64,000 nucleotides of DNA from positions 1,240,001 to 1,304,000 of the forward strand of contig NZ_JAAIKE010000001.1 of assembly GCF_010915705.1 (NCBI RefSeq), written 5' to 3'. The stretch comes from Pseudotabrizicola algicola (lineage in GTDB: Bacteria; Pseudomonadota; Alphaproteobacteria; Rhodobacterales; Rhodobacteraceae). Position numbers and translations under genes: made by a program. Shown piece by piece: positions 25,323 to 35,063 of this stretch (position 1 is the stretch's first letter; each line of letters starts with the position of its first letter). The notes beneath the pieces were generated by a model. The model made no database searches. It saw nothing but the letters and a program-made list of their open reading frames with translations, and had not been told where the DNA came from.

Positions 25323-26488
25323 ATGCTGCCGCTCGCCGGCTGTTCGCTGCGGAAACCCGGGAATTGACGATGGACCAGCGCGGCCATCTCGACTCCGATC
25401 TCGGGGGGGGGCGGCGGCAGGTGGCCGTCACGGACTGCACGGAGATATTGCAGGCGCATTTCGGAAAAGATCTCTTCGCTGCTTTTCTTCATGAACATTG
25501 TCCCGAAGATTCGGTCATTGGCATAGCAGAATGAAGCATTGAACCGCTTGCGATTGACGCATTTCCGGATGTGTTCCAGAACCTCGGCGCGCCAGCCGGG
25601 GGCGGTGCGGGGCAAGGCGCGGAGTTTGTCCCCCTGACGGCGCAGGTCGTTGTCCCCATAGGCGGCGTATTTCAAGGTAAGCGCGATGAAGTCGTCGTCT
25701 TGCTGCACCACTTGGTCAAGGAAGATGCTCCGCTTGCTCAGCGCATCGATGCGCAGGCCAGCGGCAGCCATCGTCCTGGAAAAGCCCAGTTCACCGAACT
25801 TGATGGTGTGAGGCTTATAATCGGTCATCTTGTAGTCGCGCCAGAAAGTCTTGAAGGCCTCGGACTGCAGGGCGGTGCGGTTGAACAGGTAGAAGTAGGA
25901 TTCGACGTGCAGCCGGTCACTCGGGGTGCCGCCACGGTTATCGTGGATCACCTTTTCGTCCTGCAAGAGGCCGACGAGGTCGGCATCTTCGCGCGCCTGC
26001 ATGCGGGTCAGCACATCAGGAGCCATTGGCACCCAGACGCTGTCATTGAGGATGATCAGCTGCTCCGGGTCCACTTCGGCCTGATCGACAAGGCGCAAGG
26101 CGTCTCTGTAGCCGCCAAAATCATAGCCGAAATTGGGGCGTTGCATGACCCTTGCTGCATGATCCAGCAGCAGGGCGCGGTCGCTATCGGCGATGGGGCT
26201 GTTGGCGACGACGATGGGAGAAAATCCATGCGCGTGCAGCCAGTCGAGGGTGACGATGGTAGAAGGCGCAATGCCGTTCGGCTGATAGATCAGAAAGATC
26301 GCGGGCTTTTTTCCCAACGGGATCGCGCCGGTGAAGATTTTCACGATCCGGTCAAAGTCACGGTCATGCGCCTCGCGCAGGGCGGGTTCGCGGCGACGGG
26401 CGGGCCATGACGCGATGTGATGCGGCAGTCCCAGAAACTGGCTGTAGACGCGCACCAGTTCACGGCGGATTTTCCATGCGGGGATCAT
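25319..26488 (-). CDS. RgpF-family glycan biosynthesis protein
   Basis: 389 residues. The RgpF/rhamnan-synthesis-F fold is recognisable from IFLIYQPNGIAPSTIV, then NFGYDFGGYRDAL near 120, LIILNDSVWVPM near 145 and HVESYFYLFNRTAL near 195. RgpF-type proteins extend or modify cell-wall and O-antigen polysaccharides. The protein has no membrane segment and probably works at the cytoplasmic face. The start is preceded by AGGGGGA. The acceptor is unknown. Confidence 0.82.
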   Translation of the reverse strand: MIPAWKIRRELVRVYSQFLGLPHHIASWPARRREPALREAHDRDFDRIVKIFTGAIPLGKKPAIFLIYQPNGIAPSTIVTLDWLHAHGFSPIVVANSPIADSDRALLLDHAARVMQRPNFGYDFGGYRDALRLVDQAEVDPEQLIILNDSVWVPMAPDVLTRMQAREDADLVGLLQDEKVIHDNRGGTPSDRLHVESYFYLFNRTALQSEAFKTFWRDYKMTDYKPHTIKFGELGFSRTMAAAGLRIDALSKRSIFLDQVVQQDDDFIALTLKYAAYGDNDLRRQGDKLRALPRTAPGWRAEVLEHIRKCVNRKRFNASFCYANDRIFGTMFMKKSSEEIFSEMRLQYLRAVRDGHLPPPPPEIGVEMAALVHRQFPGFRSEQPASGSI

Positions 26489-26525
26489 GCGTCCCCCTTA
26501 AAGATTTCAGAAGAATACACGTGGT

Positions 26526-27329
26526 TTACCTGTCAGATCGGGTGCAACCGGGGGCCGGCGGAGTTATGATGCGGCCTAGCAGCAGATGGCTTCCCTTCGC
26601 GATCAGGGCGCCAAGCCGGTTCTGATACACCCGTGGCCTGCGATACCAGGGGAACTTCTTCACCTCTGCAAAGCCGCTGCCGGTGATAGTGCTCTGGTTG
26701 CCATCATCGACATGGCTGGGAAAGGGCTGCAAGGCGAAATGGCGGAAATGGCGCAGGTCGATGCGGTCGAGGGCGTGATCGATGGGGCGGCGGATGGGCA
26801 GAAGGGCGGGCAGGAGGTCTTGCGCGCAGGCCCTTGTCACGAGATAGGCCCCCATGCCGGTGAAGCTGCCGACGAAGGCGTTCAGCCGGTAAGCGCCCAG
26901 CGCGCCCTGCCCCACCGGAAACTTGGCGCGGATCTTGTTCAGCTTCAGCATGTCCCAACGATCGGCATGGGCCAGCGCCAGATCGAGGGCGGGCAGGAAA
27001 TCATCGTGGAACACCACATCATCCTCAAGCACAAGCGCGGCTTTGTGCGGTGAGGCGAGCAGCGCCTGCCAGACCCCCAGATGCGAATGGTAGCAACCGA
27101 TTTCGCCCGGCAGCACCTCGCGCCCGACATTGGCGCGAAAGGCGGGCAGATCGACACTGGATTTTAGCCGCTCCCACTCGGCCCGCCCGTCCACCGCGTC
27201 AAACAGGGTGTAGTCCAGCCCGAGCGCCTGCAACTGCGCGACCATGCGCGCCCGGCGGTCGGCAGAGCGCGGCAGGTTGATGAGCCAGATGCCCAGATCG
27301 GCCCGGGTGAGCGCGGCAGGTGGGGTCAT
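26526..27329 (-). CDS. Glycosyltransferase family 25 protein (LPS type)
   Basis: 267 residues. Features of GT25: LINLPRSADRRARM near 18-30, GEIGCYHSHLGVWQ near 75, LVLEDDVVF near 98 (the metal and sugar-nucleotide site) and GAYLVTRACA near 155. Such enzymes add galactose or other hexoses to lipooligosaccharide cores. It overlaps the upstream GT92-like gene by 4 bases, so both are translated together. Confidence 0.85.
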   Translation of the reverse strand: MTPPAALTRADLGIWLINLPRSADRRARMVAQLQALGLDYTLFDAVDGRAEWERLKSSVDLPAFRANVGREVLPGEIGCYHSHLGVWQALLASPHKAALVLEDDVVFHDDFLPALDLALAHADRWDMLKLNKIRAKFPVGQGALGAYRLNAFVGSFTGMGAYLVTRACAQDLLPALLPIRRPIDHALDRIDLRHFRHFALQPFPSHVDDGNQSTITGSGFAEVKKFPWYRRPRVYQNRLGALIAKGSHLLLGRIITPPAPGCTRSDR

Positions 27330-28453
27330 GACGGCACCGATTCCGCCAAGCCGCGCATGAGCATGGCCTGCGTGGCGGGATCTTCGATCATGGCGGCATA
27401 ATCGTTGTGCATGCGTTCATACTTCCATGAATTCGAGATGTTTCGGCAATGGAGGAAGAAAAATTCTCTGCGGTTGACGAAGGGCATCCGCTTGAAATTC
27501 CTGACTCCATGCACCTTGAGCCCCTGCCGCGCCGCCAGCCCGCCCGGCCGCAGGCAATATTTCGGCGGACAGGAGGCATCGTTCGGCAGGGCCAGCGTAT
27601 GGTCGATGTGGCGCACCTCCGTCGGGCCGGGCCGGGCATAGCGCCATTGCCCCGAGGCCATGACGATGCCATAGGGCGCCGTCTCGACCGCGTCAAAGAT
27701 CGCATCTCCCCGTGCCGAGAAGATGAGTTCATCCACGTCGACATTGAGCATGGCGCGTGCATAGCGCAGGGACTGCATCCAGAACGCATTCAGGAAGGCG
27801 GTCTGCACGAATTCGCCATAGGTGGAATTTGTGGCGGTCGCCATGTCCGGCCCATAGCGGAAGGGCGCCTGCACAAGCTGCGCGGCCTTATAACCTGCAA
27901 CCGCGCCGAGTGTCGCGCCAAGTGCGCCTGCGTCATAGGCCGTGCTCGCATTGTCGACGAACAGGACGGCATCTGCCTTGTGAAGCCGCTGATACCAAAG
28001 CAGCCAATCCCTGATCCAGGGCAGGTCATTGTTCTTCGACATGGTGTAGATCACGCGCCGCCCGGCAAACCGCGCCGGGTCGCAGGCGGTGACGGGCATC
28101 GCGGACTGCGTGCCATCGACGGTCATGGTCAACATGGCCCCGGTCGGAACACGATCAAAGACCAGCCGGTCAAACTTGTCCGCATGGCTGAGGCGCGGTG
28201 CGGACAGAGGCGCGCCATCGATGGAGAACTGCGCCCGCCGGACGAGAGGGGCAAAGTTGAGCAAGGGCGGGGCGAAGACATGCAACTGCCGCGTCGCCGC
28301 GTCATGGAGGGCGATGTAGAAGAGCGTGGTGGAGTCATATCTTTCCCAGAACGCGTCGGACAGGACCGTGGCGCGCGGCGGCGCTTCCCGGCGCAGCCCG
28401 AGGGCTGCGGGGATCGTCAGCCCGGAAACGGCGCTGACCCCGGTTTCAATCAT
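27326..28453 (-). CDS. Glycosyltransferase family 92/GT2-like protein
   Basis: 375 residues. An N-terminal beta-rich extension (about 1-130) precedes a catalytic domain with YTMSKNNDLPWIRDWLLWYQ near 135, LFVDNAST near 165 and LNVDVDELIF near 235, the metal-binding DxD of GT92/GT2_4 enzymes. HGVRNFKRMPF and LHCRNISNSW follow. A cytoplasmic sugar transferase, probably for the same glycan as its neighbours; specificity is unknown. Confidence 0.8.
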   Translation of the reverse strand: MIETGVSAVSGLTIPAALGLRREAPPRATVLSDAFWERYDSTTLFYIALHDAATRQLHVFAPPLLNFAPLVRRAQFSIDGAPLSAPRLSHADKFDRLVFDRVPTGAMLTMTVDGTQSAMPVTACDPARFAGRRVIYTMSKNNDLPWIRDWLLWYQRLHKADAVLFVDNASTAYDAGALGATLGAVAGYKAAQLVQAPFRYGPDMATATNSTYGEFVQTAFLNAFWMQSLRYARAMLNVDVDELIFSARGDAIFDAVETAPYGIVMASGQWRYARPGPTEVRHIDHTLALPNDASCPPKYCLRPGGLAARQGLKVHGVRNFKRMPFVNRREFFFLHCRNISNSWKYERMHNDYAAMIEDPATQAMLMRGLAESVPS

Positions 28454-28490
28454 GGCGCCGTCCGTGAGGCGCGACGATGCAGCCCCGACA

Positions 28491-29519
28491 TCACGCCAGA
28501 TCGCTCCATTTCAGTTGCGTGTTGCGCGTCACCGCGCGGGTGAGGCGTTTGCCGAGGACCTTGTCGAAATCATAGCCCGCGATCTCGCCCGAACCGGGGC
28601 GGCGGGCCCAGATGTCTTGCTCGCGGATCACATGGCCTTCGGGCAGGTCGGCATCGGCCACCACAGAGGCGCGGGCGAAACGGTAGACGTCTTCTTCCGG
28701 CGCCGAGCGCTGTTTGGGATTGTTCGCCGCGATCCAGATTTCGCGCGAGCGGTCGATCAGGTGGCGCAGTTCCGACGGGTCCATCGAGTTGATGATGTCG
28801 GGTCCCTTGCGATAGCGGGTGTCGGTGTAATGCCGCTCGAGGATGCAGGCGCCCAGTGCCACGCTGGCCAGCGCCATCTCCGGCCCGATGGAATGGTCGG
28901 AGAAGCCGACGACGGCCTTGGGAAAGGCCTTGCGCAGTTCGGTCACCCCGCGCAAGGAGACGATCTCGGGCGGCGAAGGGTAAAGGTTGGTGCATTCGAG
29001 CAGCGCATACTCCACGCCCGCCGCGTCCAGAATGGCGACGCTGGCGCGCAGGGTTTCGATCGTCTGCATGCCGGTCGACAAAATCACCGGCTTTCCCTTG
29101 CGCGCGATGTGGCGGATCAGCGGCAGGTTGTCGGCCTCGCCGCTGCCGATCTTGTAGGCGGGCACGTCGAGACTTTCGAGATAATCCGCCGCCGCACGCG
29201 AAAAGGGTGTCGAAATCCAGATCAGGCCGAGGGATTCGGTGTAGCGCTTGAGTTCGGCCTCCTCCTCGAGACTCAGCGCGCAGCGCTCCATCACATGCCA
29301 GATGGAAACGTCGGCATTGGGCGGGAAGATCGACTTCGCCTCGTCGGTCATCTCGTCTTCGAGGATATGGGTCTGATGCTTGATCATCTCGCACCCTGCC
29401 CCTGCGGCAAGACGCACCATCTCTTTGGCTACCCCGAGATCGCCGCCGTGGTTGATACCGATTTCGGCGATCACCAGCGGCGGGTGGTCGGGGCCAATCT
29501 CACGGGAGCCGATTTTCAT
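28491..29519 (-). CDS. neuB: N-acetylneuraminate (nonulosonate) synthase
   Basis: 342 residues from the ATG at 29519. The TIM barrel starts PLVIAEIGINHGGDL and continues with KHQTHILEDEM, the metal/PEP region GFSDHSIGPEMA near 220 and ERHYTDT. A C-terminal SAF (antifreeze-like) domain covers about 280-342 (ARASVVADADLPEGHVI). NeuB condenses ManNAc (or a related 2,4-diacetamido sugar) with PEP. It is the first gene of the minus-strand run to waaA. Whether the product is Neu5Ac or legionaminate cannot be fixed by sequence alone. Confidence 0.9.
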   Translation of the reverse strand: MKIGSREIGPDHPPLVIAEIGINHGGDLGVAKEMVRLAAGAGCEMIKHQTHILEDEMTDEAKSIFPPNADVSIWHVMERCALSLEEEAELKRYTESLGLIWISTPFSRAAADYLESLDVPAYKIGSGEADNLPLIRHIARKGKPVILSTGMQTIETLRASVAILDAAGVEYALLECTNLYPSPPEIVSLRGVTELRKAFPKAVVGFSDHSIGPEMALASVALGACILERHYTDTRYRKGPDIINSMDPSELRHLIDRSREIWIAANNPKQRSAPEEDVYRFARASVVADADLPEGHVIREQDIWARRPGSGEIAGYDFDKVLGKRLTRAVTRNTQLKWSDLA

Positions 29520-29580
29520 GGGCGCAGTCCTTGCAAGGGGTTTGCCCTGATCTACCGCCCGCGCCCGCCCAAGGGAAGCC

Positions 29581-30696
29581 CTATGCCCGCAAGCGCCCCG
29601 CCAGATGGGCGATCCTTGGCCGCAACTCGGCGCGCAGGGGGCCTTCACGCGGCGGGTCGAGCAGCGTGGTGAGCAGATGCGGCGCGGGCGGGGGCCGCCC
29701 GCCGCCGCCCCATGACAGTGCGCCGAGCACCGCCTGTGCCTCCTCGGGCAGCCGGTCAGGGATCTCGTAACCGGCCAGCGCCGCCCAGAGGGCCGTCCAG
29801 CAGCGCCCCACGCTCCACGGATTATACCCGCCGCCGCCGAGCAGCAAAAAGCGCGGGGCAAGTGGCAAAAGCGCCAAAAGCACCTCGACATAGGCACGGT
29901 TGGACAGAGACAGCCGCGACAGCGGGTCTTCGTCCAGCGAATCCGCTCCGGCCTGAAGGATGATGACGTCAGGGCGATGCGCCTGCACATGGGGCAGGAT
30001 CACCCCGTGCAGCACCGCGCGCATTTCGGTGTCGTTCAAACCGCGCGGCAGCGGCAGGTTCACACAGTTGCCGCCGCCGTCATCCTCCAGAGCACCGGTG
30101 AAGGGCCAGCGCCCCTCTTCATGGGTGGAGATCAGCAGGGTTTCGGCATCGCCCGCAAAGCCGTGCTGCACCCCGTCGCAGTGATGGGCGTCGATGTCGA
30201 TGTAGACGATACGGGACAGTCCCGCGCGGCGCAGCGCAAGGATCGCCAGCACCGGATCGTTCAGATAGCAAAACCCGTTCGCGCGGTCGGGCAGGCCATG
30301 ATGCGTGCCGCCGCCCGGCACATGCACCGCAGGCGTGCCGGAGGCGAGCAGTTCTGCCGCGAGCATGACGCCCCCTGCCCCCGTGGCAGGCCGCGAATAG
30401 ACCTGCGGAAACACAGGATTGGACAAGGTGCCCAGATGGTGCAGCGCACGCACGCTGTCGGTCACGCTGCCCTCTGCCTCGGCGCGCTGCAGGGCGGCGA
30501 CATAGGCGGGCGTGTGCCACAGGGTCAGCGCCGCAGGCTTGGCGCGCGGGCTGGTGCGGTATTGCGCGGCAGACAGCCAGCCCAGAGCGCGGCCAAGGTC
30601 GATCACGGTGGACACGCGCGGCACCCGCAGCGGATGCGCCGGACCATAGGACGAGCCCCGATAGATGCCGGACCCGATAAAGAGCGGAACGCTCAC
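29581..30696 (-). CDS. Histone deacetylase/acetoin-utilisation (AcuC) family protein
   Basis: 371 residues from a GTG that overlaps the glutathione peroxidase stop (GTGA). The arginase-fold deacetylase motifs are GGGTHHG near 127, DIDAHHCDG near 168 with the zinc Asp/His, QAGADSL near 250 and GGGGYN near 285. The enzyme deacetylates acyl-lysine or acyl-polyamines in the cytoplasm; AcuC acts on acetyl-CoA synthetase in Bacillus. No acs gene is in the window, so the target is open. Confidence 0.88.
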   Translation of the reverse strand: MSVPLFIGSGIYRGSSYGPAHPLRVPRVSTVIDLGRALGWLSAAQYRTSPRAKPAALTLWHTPAYVAALQRAEAEGSVTDSVRALHHLGTLSNPVFPQVYSRPATGAGGVMLAAELLASGTPAVHVPGGGTHHGLPDRANGFCYLNDPVLAILALRRAGLSRIVYIDIDAHHCDGVQHGFAGDAETLLISTHEEGRWPFTGALEDDGGGNCVNLPLPRGLNDTEMRAVLHGVILPHVQAHRPDVIILQAGADSLDEDPLSRLSLSNRAYVEVLLALLPLAPRFLLLGGGGYNPWSVGRCWTALWAALAGYEIPDRLPEEAQAVLGALSWGGGGRPPPAPHLLTTLLDPPREGPLRAELRPRIAHLAGRLRA

Positions 30697-31232
30697 CGCA
30701 GCAGCGTCTCGATCTGGCGTGTGATCTGGGCCGATGTCGGCTTTACCGCAGACCCCCAGGTGCCGACCACCTCACCCGCGGGGCCGATCAGCACCTTGTT
30801 GAAGTTCCAGCCGGGGGTGAACCCCTGCTCGGCCGCAAGCCAGCGGTAGAACGGGTGCACATCGGGGCCGCGCACATGGGTGATGTCGGTCATTGCAAGC
30901 GTCAGGTCAAAGCGCAGCGCGCAATACTCCTTCACCGCCTGCGCATCGGCCAGTTCCTGGTTGAAATCATCCGATGGCACCGCCAGAACCAGCAGCCCGC
31001 GCGGGCCGTATCGCTCATGCAGCGCCTGAAGGTCGTCAAATTGCCCGGCAAATCCACAGAGCGAGGCTGTGTTGACCACCAGAACGGGCCGCCCCCGCCA
31101 GTCATCGAGCGAAATGAGGCCGCCGTCAATCGAGTCAAAGGCAAAGCTGGGGGCCGAAGCAAAGGCCGGAGCGCGCGCCGCAAGCAAAACGAGCGCACTG
31201 CCGATGCCCGCCAAAAACACTCTCCGCTGCAT
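30693..31232 (-). CDS. Exported glutathione peroxidase-like protein
   Basis: 179 residues. An N-terminal signal (RRVFLAGIGSALVLLAARAPAFA) with a twin-arginine-like start directs it to the periplasm. The thioredoxin fold has the catalytic Cys in NTASLCGFAGQ near 59, then the Gln-equivalent region and WNFNKVLIGPAGEVVG near 142. The peroxidatic residue is Cys, as usual in bacteria. It reduces peroxides, probably with thioredoxin. It is translationally coupled to the downstream deacetylase gene. Confidence 0.85.
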   Translation of the reverse strand: MQRRVFLAGIGSALVLLAARAPAFASAPSFAFDSIDGGLISLDDWRGRPVLVVNTASLCGFAGQFDDLQALHERYGPRGLLVLAVPSDDFNQELADAQAVKEYCALRFDLTLAMTDITHVRGPDVHPFYRWLAAEQGFTPGWNFNKVLIGPAGEVVGTWGSAVKPTSAQITRQIETLLR

Positions 31233-31469
31233 GTGCTAGCCTCCCGCCTCTCTTGCGCTCCATTTAGTCTTGCCCGTCAAAAGGTCAAAGCCCGTAACAC
31301 CCGAAATGGCCAGATGCCGGACAATCGGGCAAAGACTGGCCCGCTCGGCCTCGGCAGGGGTGACAAACGGTGCCGGAACGCCAATATAGGGCAAAAGGAA
31401 AGCAGCGGCCGCCCGCCGCGCGATCCTGCGACACCACCGACTGCGGGCAGACAAAAAGAAAAAGACGAT

Positions 31470-31970
31470 ATGAAACCCTCGGCCCCCGATCAGTTCGACC
31501 TCGCCACGCGCAAGAAAAAGCCCGCCGAGCAATGTGCCGCACTGTGTTGGCGGATGCATCGCGGCCATGTGCAGGTGCTGCTGATCACCAGCCGCGACAC
31601 GGGGCGCTGGATTGTGCCCAAGGGCTGGCCCATCTCGGGCAAAACCAGCGCCGAAACCGCCGCGATCGAGGCCTGGGAAGAGGCGGGCGTGCGCGGCGCG
31701 ATGGACGCCGATCAGCCGCTTGGCATTTACGGCTATGACAAGATCCGCACGCCGCGAAAGGCAATCCCCTGCCGCGTCAGCGTGTTTGCCTTGCGCGTCG
31801 CGATGCTGGCGGAGAAGTTTCCCGAGCGCAAACAACGCCGCCGCAAATGGTTTGACGCGCGCAAGGCCGCCCGCAAGGTGGCCGAGCCCGAACTGCGCAG
31901 CCTGTTGTCCGAACTGTGCCTGACCGGCCAAACCCTTACCCGCGCTTCGGGCGACACGATCCCGACTTGA
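31470..31970 (+). CDS. NUDIX hydrolase, DIPP-like
   Basis: 166 residues from the ATG at 31470. The Nudix region starts RWIVPKGWPISGKTSAETA and ends AIEAWEEAGVRG near 70; the helix keeps the metal-binding Glu pair but has Ile in place of the usual Arg of REUxEE. WIVPKGWP is typical of diphosphoinositol/diadenosine polyphosphate hydrolases. The C-terminus is basic (KQRRRKWF) and acts as a substrate-facing helix in that group. Activity on dinucleoside polyphosphates is likely but not proven. Confidence 0.8.
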   Translation: MKPSAPDQFDLATRKKKPAEQCAALCWRMHRGHVQVLLITSRDTGRWIVPKGWPISGKTSAETAAIEAWEEAGVRGAMDADQPLGIYGYDKIRTPRKAIPCRVSVFALRVAMLAEKFPERKQRRRKWFDARKAARKVAEPELRSLLSELCLTGQTLTRASGDTIPT

Positions 31971-32028
31971 AATCGCGCACGCGGTTGTTAGCTGTGGCAA
32001 ATGAACTGTCCTTCTTTCCGGCTTGCCC

Positions 32029-32460
32029 ATGATCCGTTACAGCCTCAGATGCGCGCAAGCGCATGATTTCGAAAGCTGGTTCCAGTCCGCGCAAGCCTAT
32101 GAAACCTTGCGCGGGGCAGGTCATGTCACCTGCGCGGTCTGCGGCTCTGCCGAGGTGGACAAGGTGCTGATGGCCCCTGCCGTGCGCCCCTCTCGCGCGG
32201 CGTCCGCCGCACCAGCCCCGACCCTGTCAACGCCGCAATCGGAAAAGGAACAAGCCCTCGCCGCATTGCGCGCACAGGTGGAAGCAAATTCGGAATATGT
32301 CGGCATGAATTTCGCAGCCGAGGCGCGTGCCATGCATGATGGTATCGCCCCCGAGCGCGCGATCTATGGCGAGGCGCGCCCCGAAGACGCCAGAAAGCTG
32401 ATCGAAGACGGCGTGCCGGTCGCCCCCCTGCCCTTCCTGCCCCGACGCAAGGCGAACTGA
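32029..32460 (+). CDS. DUF1178 family protein
   Basis: 143 residues. The N-terminal part is a small metal-knuckle-like domain: IRYSLRCAQAHDFESWFQS then CAVCGSAEVDKVLMAP near 37-50. A Pro/Ala linker leads to a helical C-terminal half (QALAALRAQVEANSEYVG). Proteins of this family have no assigned function. The ATG at 32029 is preferred over a TTG two codons upstream. Convergent with tex. Confidence 0.82.
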   Translation: MIRYSLRCAQAHDFESWFQSAQAYETLRGAGHVTCAVCGSAEVDKVLMAPAVRPSRAASAAPAPTLSTPQSEKEQALAALRAQVEANSEYVGMNFAAEARAMHDGIAPERAIYGEARPEDARKLIEDGVPVAPLPFLPRRKAN

Positions 32461-32501
32461 CAGGCGGGGCGCCTTGCGCGCCTGTCGGACGCCTCCGGCG
32501 G

Positions 32502-32562
32502 GAGTATTTGGGAAAGCAGCAAAGCTGGCACAGCATCCTGGATTGCTGCTTTCCAAATACTC
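32502..32562. terminator. Inverted repeat between convergent DUF1178 and tex genes
   Basis: Arms 32502-32520 (GAGTATTTGGGAAAGCAGC) and 32545-32562 (GCTGCTTTCCAAATACTC) are complementary apart from one bulged base. The repeat is preceded by GCCTCCGGCGG, a phrase common between genes of Rhodobacterales. It lies between two convergent stops and fits a bidirectional terminator, although T-runs are weak. Confidence 0.7.
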
Positions 32563-32565
32563 ATC

Positions 32566-34887
32566 TTATTTCCCGAACTTGCCCCGCAGGGCATCGGCAA
32601 AAGGATTGGCGCTGTTGCCTTGGGGGGCGGCGTGCATCGGCAGCGGCTTGCCGCGCGGGGCGGGTTTTTCAGACCGTTCGGCGGCGCGTTCGCGCGCCGT
32701 TTCGCGGGCGTCGCTGCTGTCCTTGCGCATGGTGAGGGCGATACGTTTGCGGGCAGCGTCCACCTCTACCACGCGCACCTGCACCACATCGCCTGCCTTG
32801 ACCACCTCGTGCGGGTCTTTCACGAAACGGTCGGCAAGCTGGCTGACATGCACCAGCCCGTCCTGATGCACGCCGACGTCGACGAAGGCACCGAAGGCGG
32901 CCACATTGGTCACGGTGCCTTCCAGCATCATGCCCGGTTTCAGGTCGCGGATCTCGTTCACGCCTTCGGTAAAGGTGGCGGTGCGGAAGCTGGGGCGCGG
33001 GTCGCGGCCCGGCTTTTCCAGTTCCGACAGGATGTCCTTGACCGTGGGCAGGCCGAAGCGGTCGTCGATGAACTGGCGCGGGTCCAGCTTTTGCAGGGTG
33101 GCGGCATCGCCCATCAGGCTGCGGATGTCGCGCCCGCAGGCGGCGGTGATGCGGCGGGCGACATCATAGGCTTCGGGGTGGACCGAGGACGCGTCGAGCG
33201 GCTCCTTGCCCCCGGCGATCCGCAGAAACCCTGCCGCCTGTTCAAAGGCCTTTGGCCCCAGCCGGGCAACCTTGAGGAGTTCGCGCCTTGTGTTGAAGGG
33301 GCCATTGGCGTCGCGGTGGGCGACGATGGCTTCGGCCAGCCCCGGACCTACGCCGGAGACGCGGGCCAGCAAGGGGGCGGAGGCGGTGTTCAGATCGACG
33401 CCCACCGCGTTCACCGCGTCTTCGACCACCGCTTCCAGCTGGCGCGCGAGGCGGTGCTGGTCGACGTCATGCTGATACTGGCCGACACCGATGGATTTCG
33501 GTTCGATCTTCACCAGTTCGGCCAGCGGGTCTTGCAAACGGCGGGCGATGCTGACCGCGCCGCGCAAGCTGACGTCCAGATCGGGGAATTCCCTGGCCGC
33601 GAGTTCCGAGGCGGAATAGACCGAGGCCCCCGCTTCGGAGACGATGACCTTGACCGGCTTTTCCGTGCCGGGCAGGACCGCGAGCAGATCGGCAACCATC
33701 TTTTCCGTCTCGCGGCTGGCGGTGCCGTTGCCGATGGCGATCAGTTGCACCTTGTGCTTGGCGATGAGTTGCGCGAGCGCCACCTGTGCGCCGCGCAGGT
33801 CGTTCTTGGGCTGGAACGGATAGACCGTATCGGTGGCGAGCACCTTGCCCGTGGCGTCGATCACCGCGACCTTGACCCCGGTGCGGATGCCGGGGTCCAG
33901 CCCCATCGTCGCCTTGCCGCCTGCGGGGGCTGCAAGCAGCAGATCCTTGAGGTTGCGGGCAAAGACGTTGATCGCCTCGGCCTCGGCGCGGTCGCGCAAT
34001 TCGCCCATCAGGTCCAGCGTCAGCGAGGTTTTCAGCTTGATGCGCCAGGCCCAGCTTGCCGCCTCGCGCAGCCAGACATCGCCCGAACCGCCCGAGCCTG
34101 CCGACAGTGCCGCGCCACAGGCCAGTTCCGCCGGACTTTGGCCGCGCGGGGCATCGGCATCGGTTTCCAGATCGAGGGTGAGGAAGCCCTCATTGCGCCC
34201 GCGCAGCATGGCCAGCACGCGGTGACTGGGCGCGGTGGCCCAAGGTTCTTCATGCGCGAAGTAATCGGAGAATTTCGCGCCCTCGGTTTCCTTGCCCGCG
34301 ACAGCCTTGGCCGACAGGCGCGAGACCTTTTTCATGTGATCGCGCAGGCGCCCCAGGAGGGCTGCATTTTCCGACAGGCCTTCGGCGATGATGTCGCGCG
34401 CGCCTTCCAGCGCCGATTTGGCATCTGGCACCGCCTCGTTCACATAGGCGGCCGCAAGCTTTGCCGGATCGGCGGCGCGGTCGGCCAGAATCGCCTCGAC
34501 CAGCGGTTGCAGACCGTTTTCGCGGGCGATCATGGCCTTGGTGCGGCGCTTGGGCTTGTAGGGAAGGTAGATGTCTTCCAGCTCGGCCTTGGTGCCAGCC
34601 TTGGCGATCGAGAGGGCCAGCGGGTCTGTCATCTTGCCCTGTTCGGTGATCGACGAGAAAATCGCCGCGCGCCGCGCCTCCATCTCGCGCAGGTAGACCA
34701 GCCGGTCCGCCAGAAGGCGCAGCTGCGAATCATCAAGACCGCCCGTCACCTCTTTGCGGTAGCGGGCGATGAAGGGCACGGTTGCGCCTTCATCCAGCAG
34801 CGCCACCGCCGCAGTCACCTGCGGGGTCTGGGCGTTGATTTCGCTGGCGATGGTTTGCGCGATGCGGCGGGTGGTATCTGGCGTCAT
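32566..34887 (-). CDS. tex: Transcription accessory/RNA-binding protein Tex
   Basis: 773 residues from the ATG at 34887. Domains in order: helical N-terminal domain ([15 protein letters not shown] near 40), YqgF-type RNase H fold near 320 ([20 protein letters not shown]), helix-hairpin-helix near 500 ([18 protein letters not shown]) and a C-terminal S1 RNA-binding domain from about 640 ([21 protein letters not shown]). A Gly/Lys-rich tail ends the protein. Tex associates with transcription and is conserved through bacteria; its exact role is debated. Confidence 0.95.
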   Translation of the reverse strand: MTPDTTRRIAQTIASEINAQTPQVTAAVALLDEGATVPFIARYRKEVTGGLDDSQLRLLADRLVYLREMEARRAAIFSSITEQGKMTDPLALSIAKAGTKAELEDIYLPYKPKRRTKAMIARENGLQPLVEAILADRAADPAKLAAAYVNEAVPDAKSALEGARDIIAEGLSENAALLGRLRDHMKKVSRLSAKAVAGKETEGAKFSDYFAHEEPWATAPSHRVLAMLRGRNEGFLTLDLETDADAPRGQSPAELACGAALSAGSGGSGDVWLREAASWAWRIKLKTSLTLDLMGELRDRAEAEAINVFARNLKDLLLAAPAGGKATMGLDPGIRTGVKVAVIDATGKVLATDTVYPFQPKNDLRGAQVALAQLIAKHKVQLIAIGNGTASRETEKMVADLLAVLPGTEKPVKVIVSEAGASVYSASELAAREFPDLDVSLRGAVSIARRLQDPLAELVKIEPKSIGVGQYQHDVDQHRLARQLEAVVEDAVNAVGVDLNTASAPLLARVSGVGPGLAEAIVAHRDANGPFNTRRELLKVARLGPKAFEQAAGFLRIAGGKEPLDASSVHPEAYDVARRITAACGRDIRSLMGDAATLQKLDPRQFIDDRFGLPTVKDILSELEKPGRDPRPSFRTATFTEGVNEIRDLKPGMMLEGTVTNVAAFGAFVDVGVHQDGLVHVSQLADRFVKDPHEVVKAGDVVQVRVVEVDAARKRIALTMRKDSSDARETARERAAERSEKPAPRGKPLPMHAAPQGNSANPFADALRGKFGK

Positions 34888-35012
34888 GATGGCGTCCCTT
34901 TTCGTCGGACGAAGACCATAGCCAAGCCGCAGGAGGAGGGAAAGGGCATGCCCCGCCGCAGGGCGCGCGCGGCACTGGCGGCGGCGGCTTTGCGCGCGGC
35001 ACAGTGGCGCGG

Positions 35013-35037
35013 AAAAAAGAAAAGGCCCCGAGGGGCC
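35013..35037 (-). terminator. Rho-independent terminator after tRNA-His
   Basis: On the minus strand the hairpin GGCCCC-TCG-GGGCC (35024-35037) is followed by a T-rich run with one C (35013-35023). It lies about 26 bases beyond the tRNA 3' end. Confidence 0.85.
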
Positions 35038-35063
35038 AATTTTAGACAAATCTTTTGGTTATA

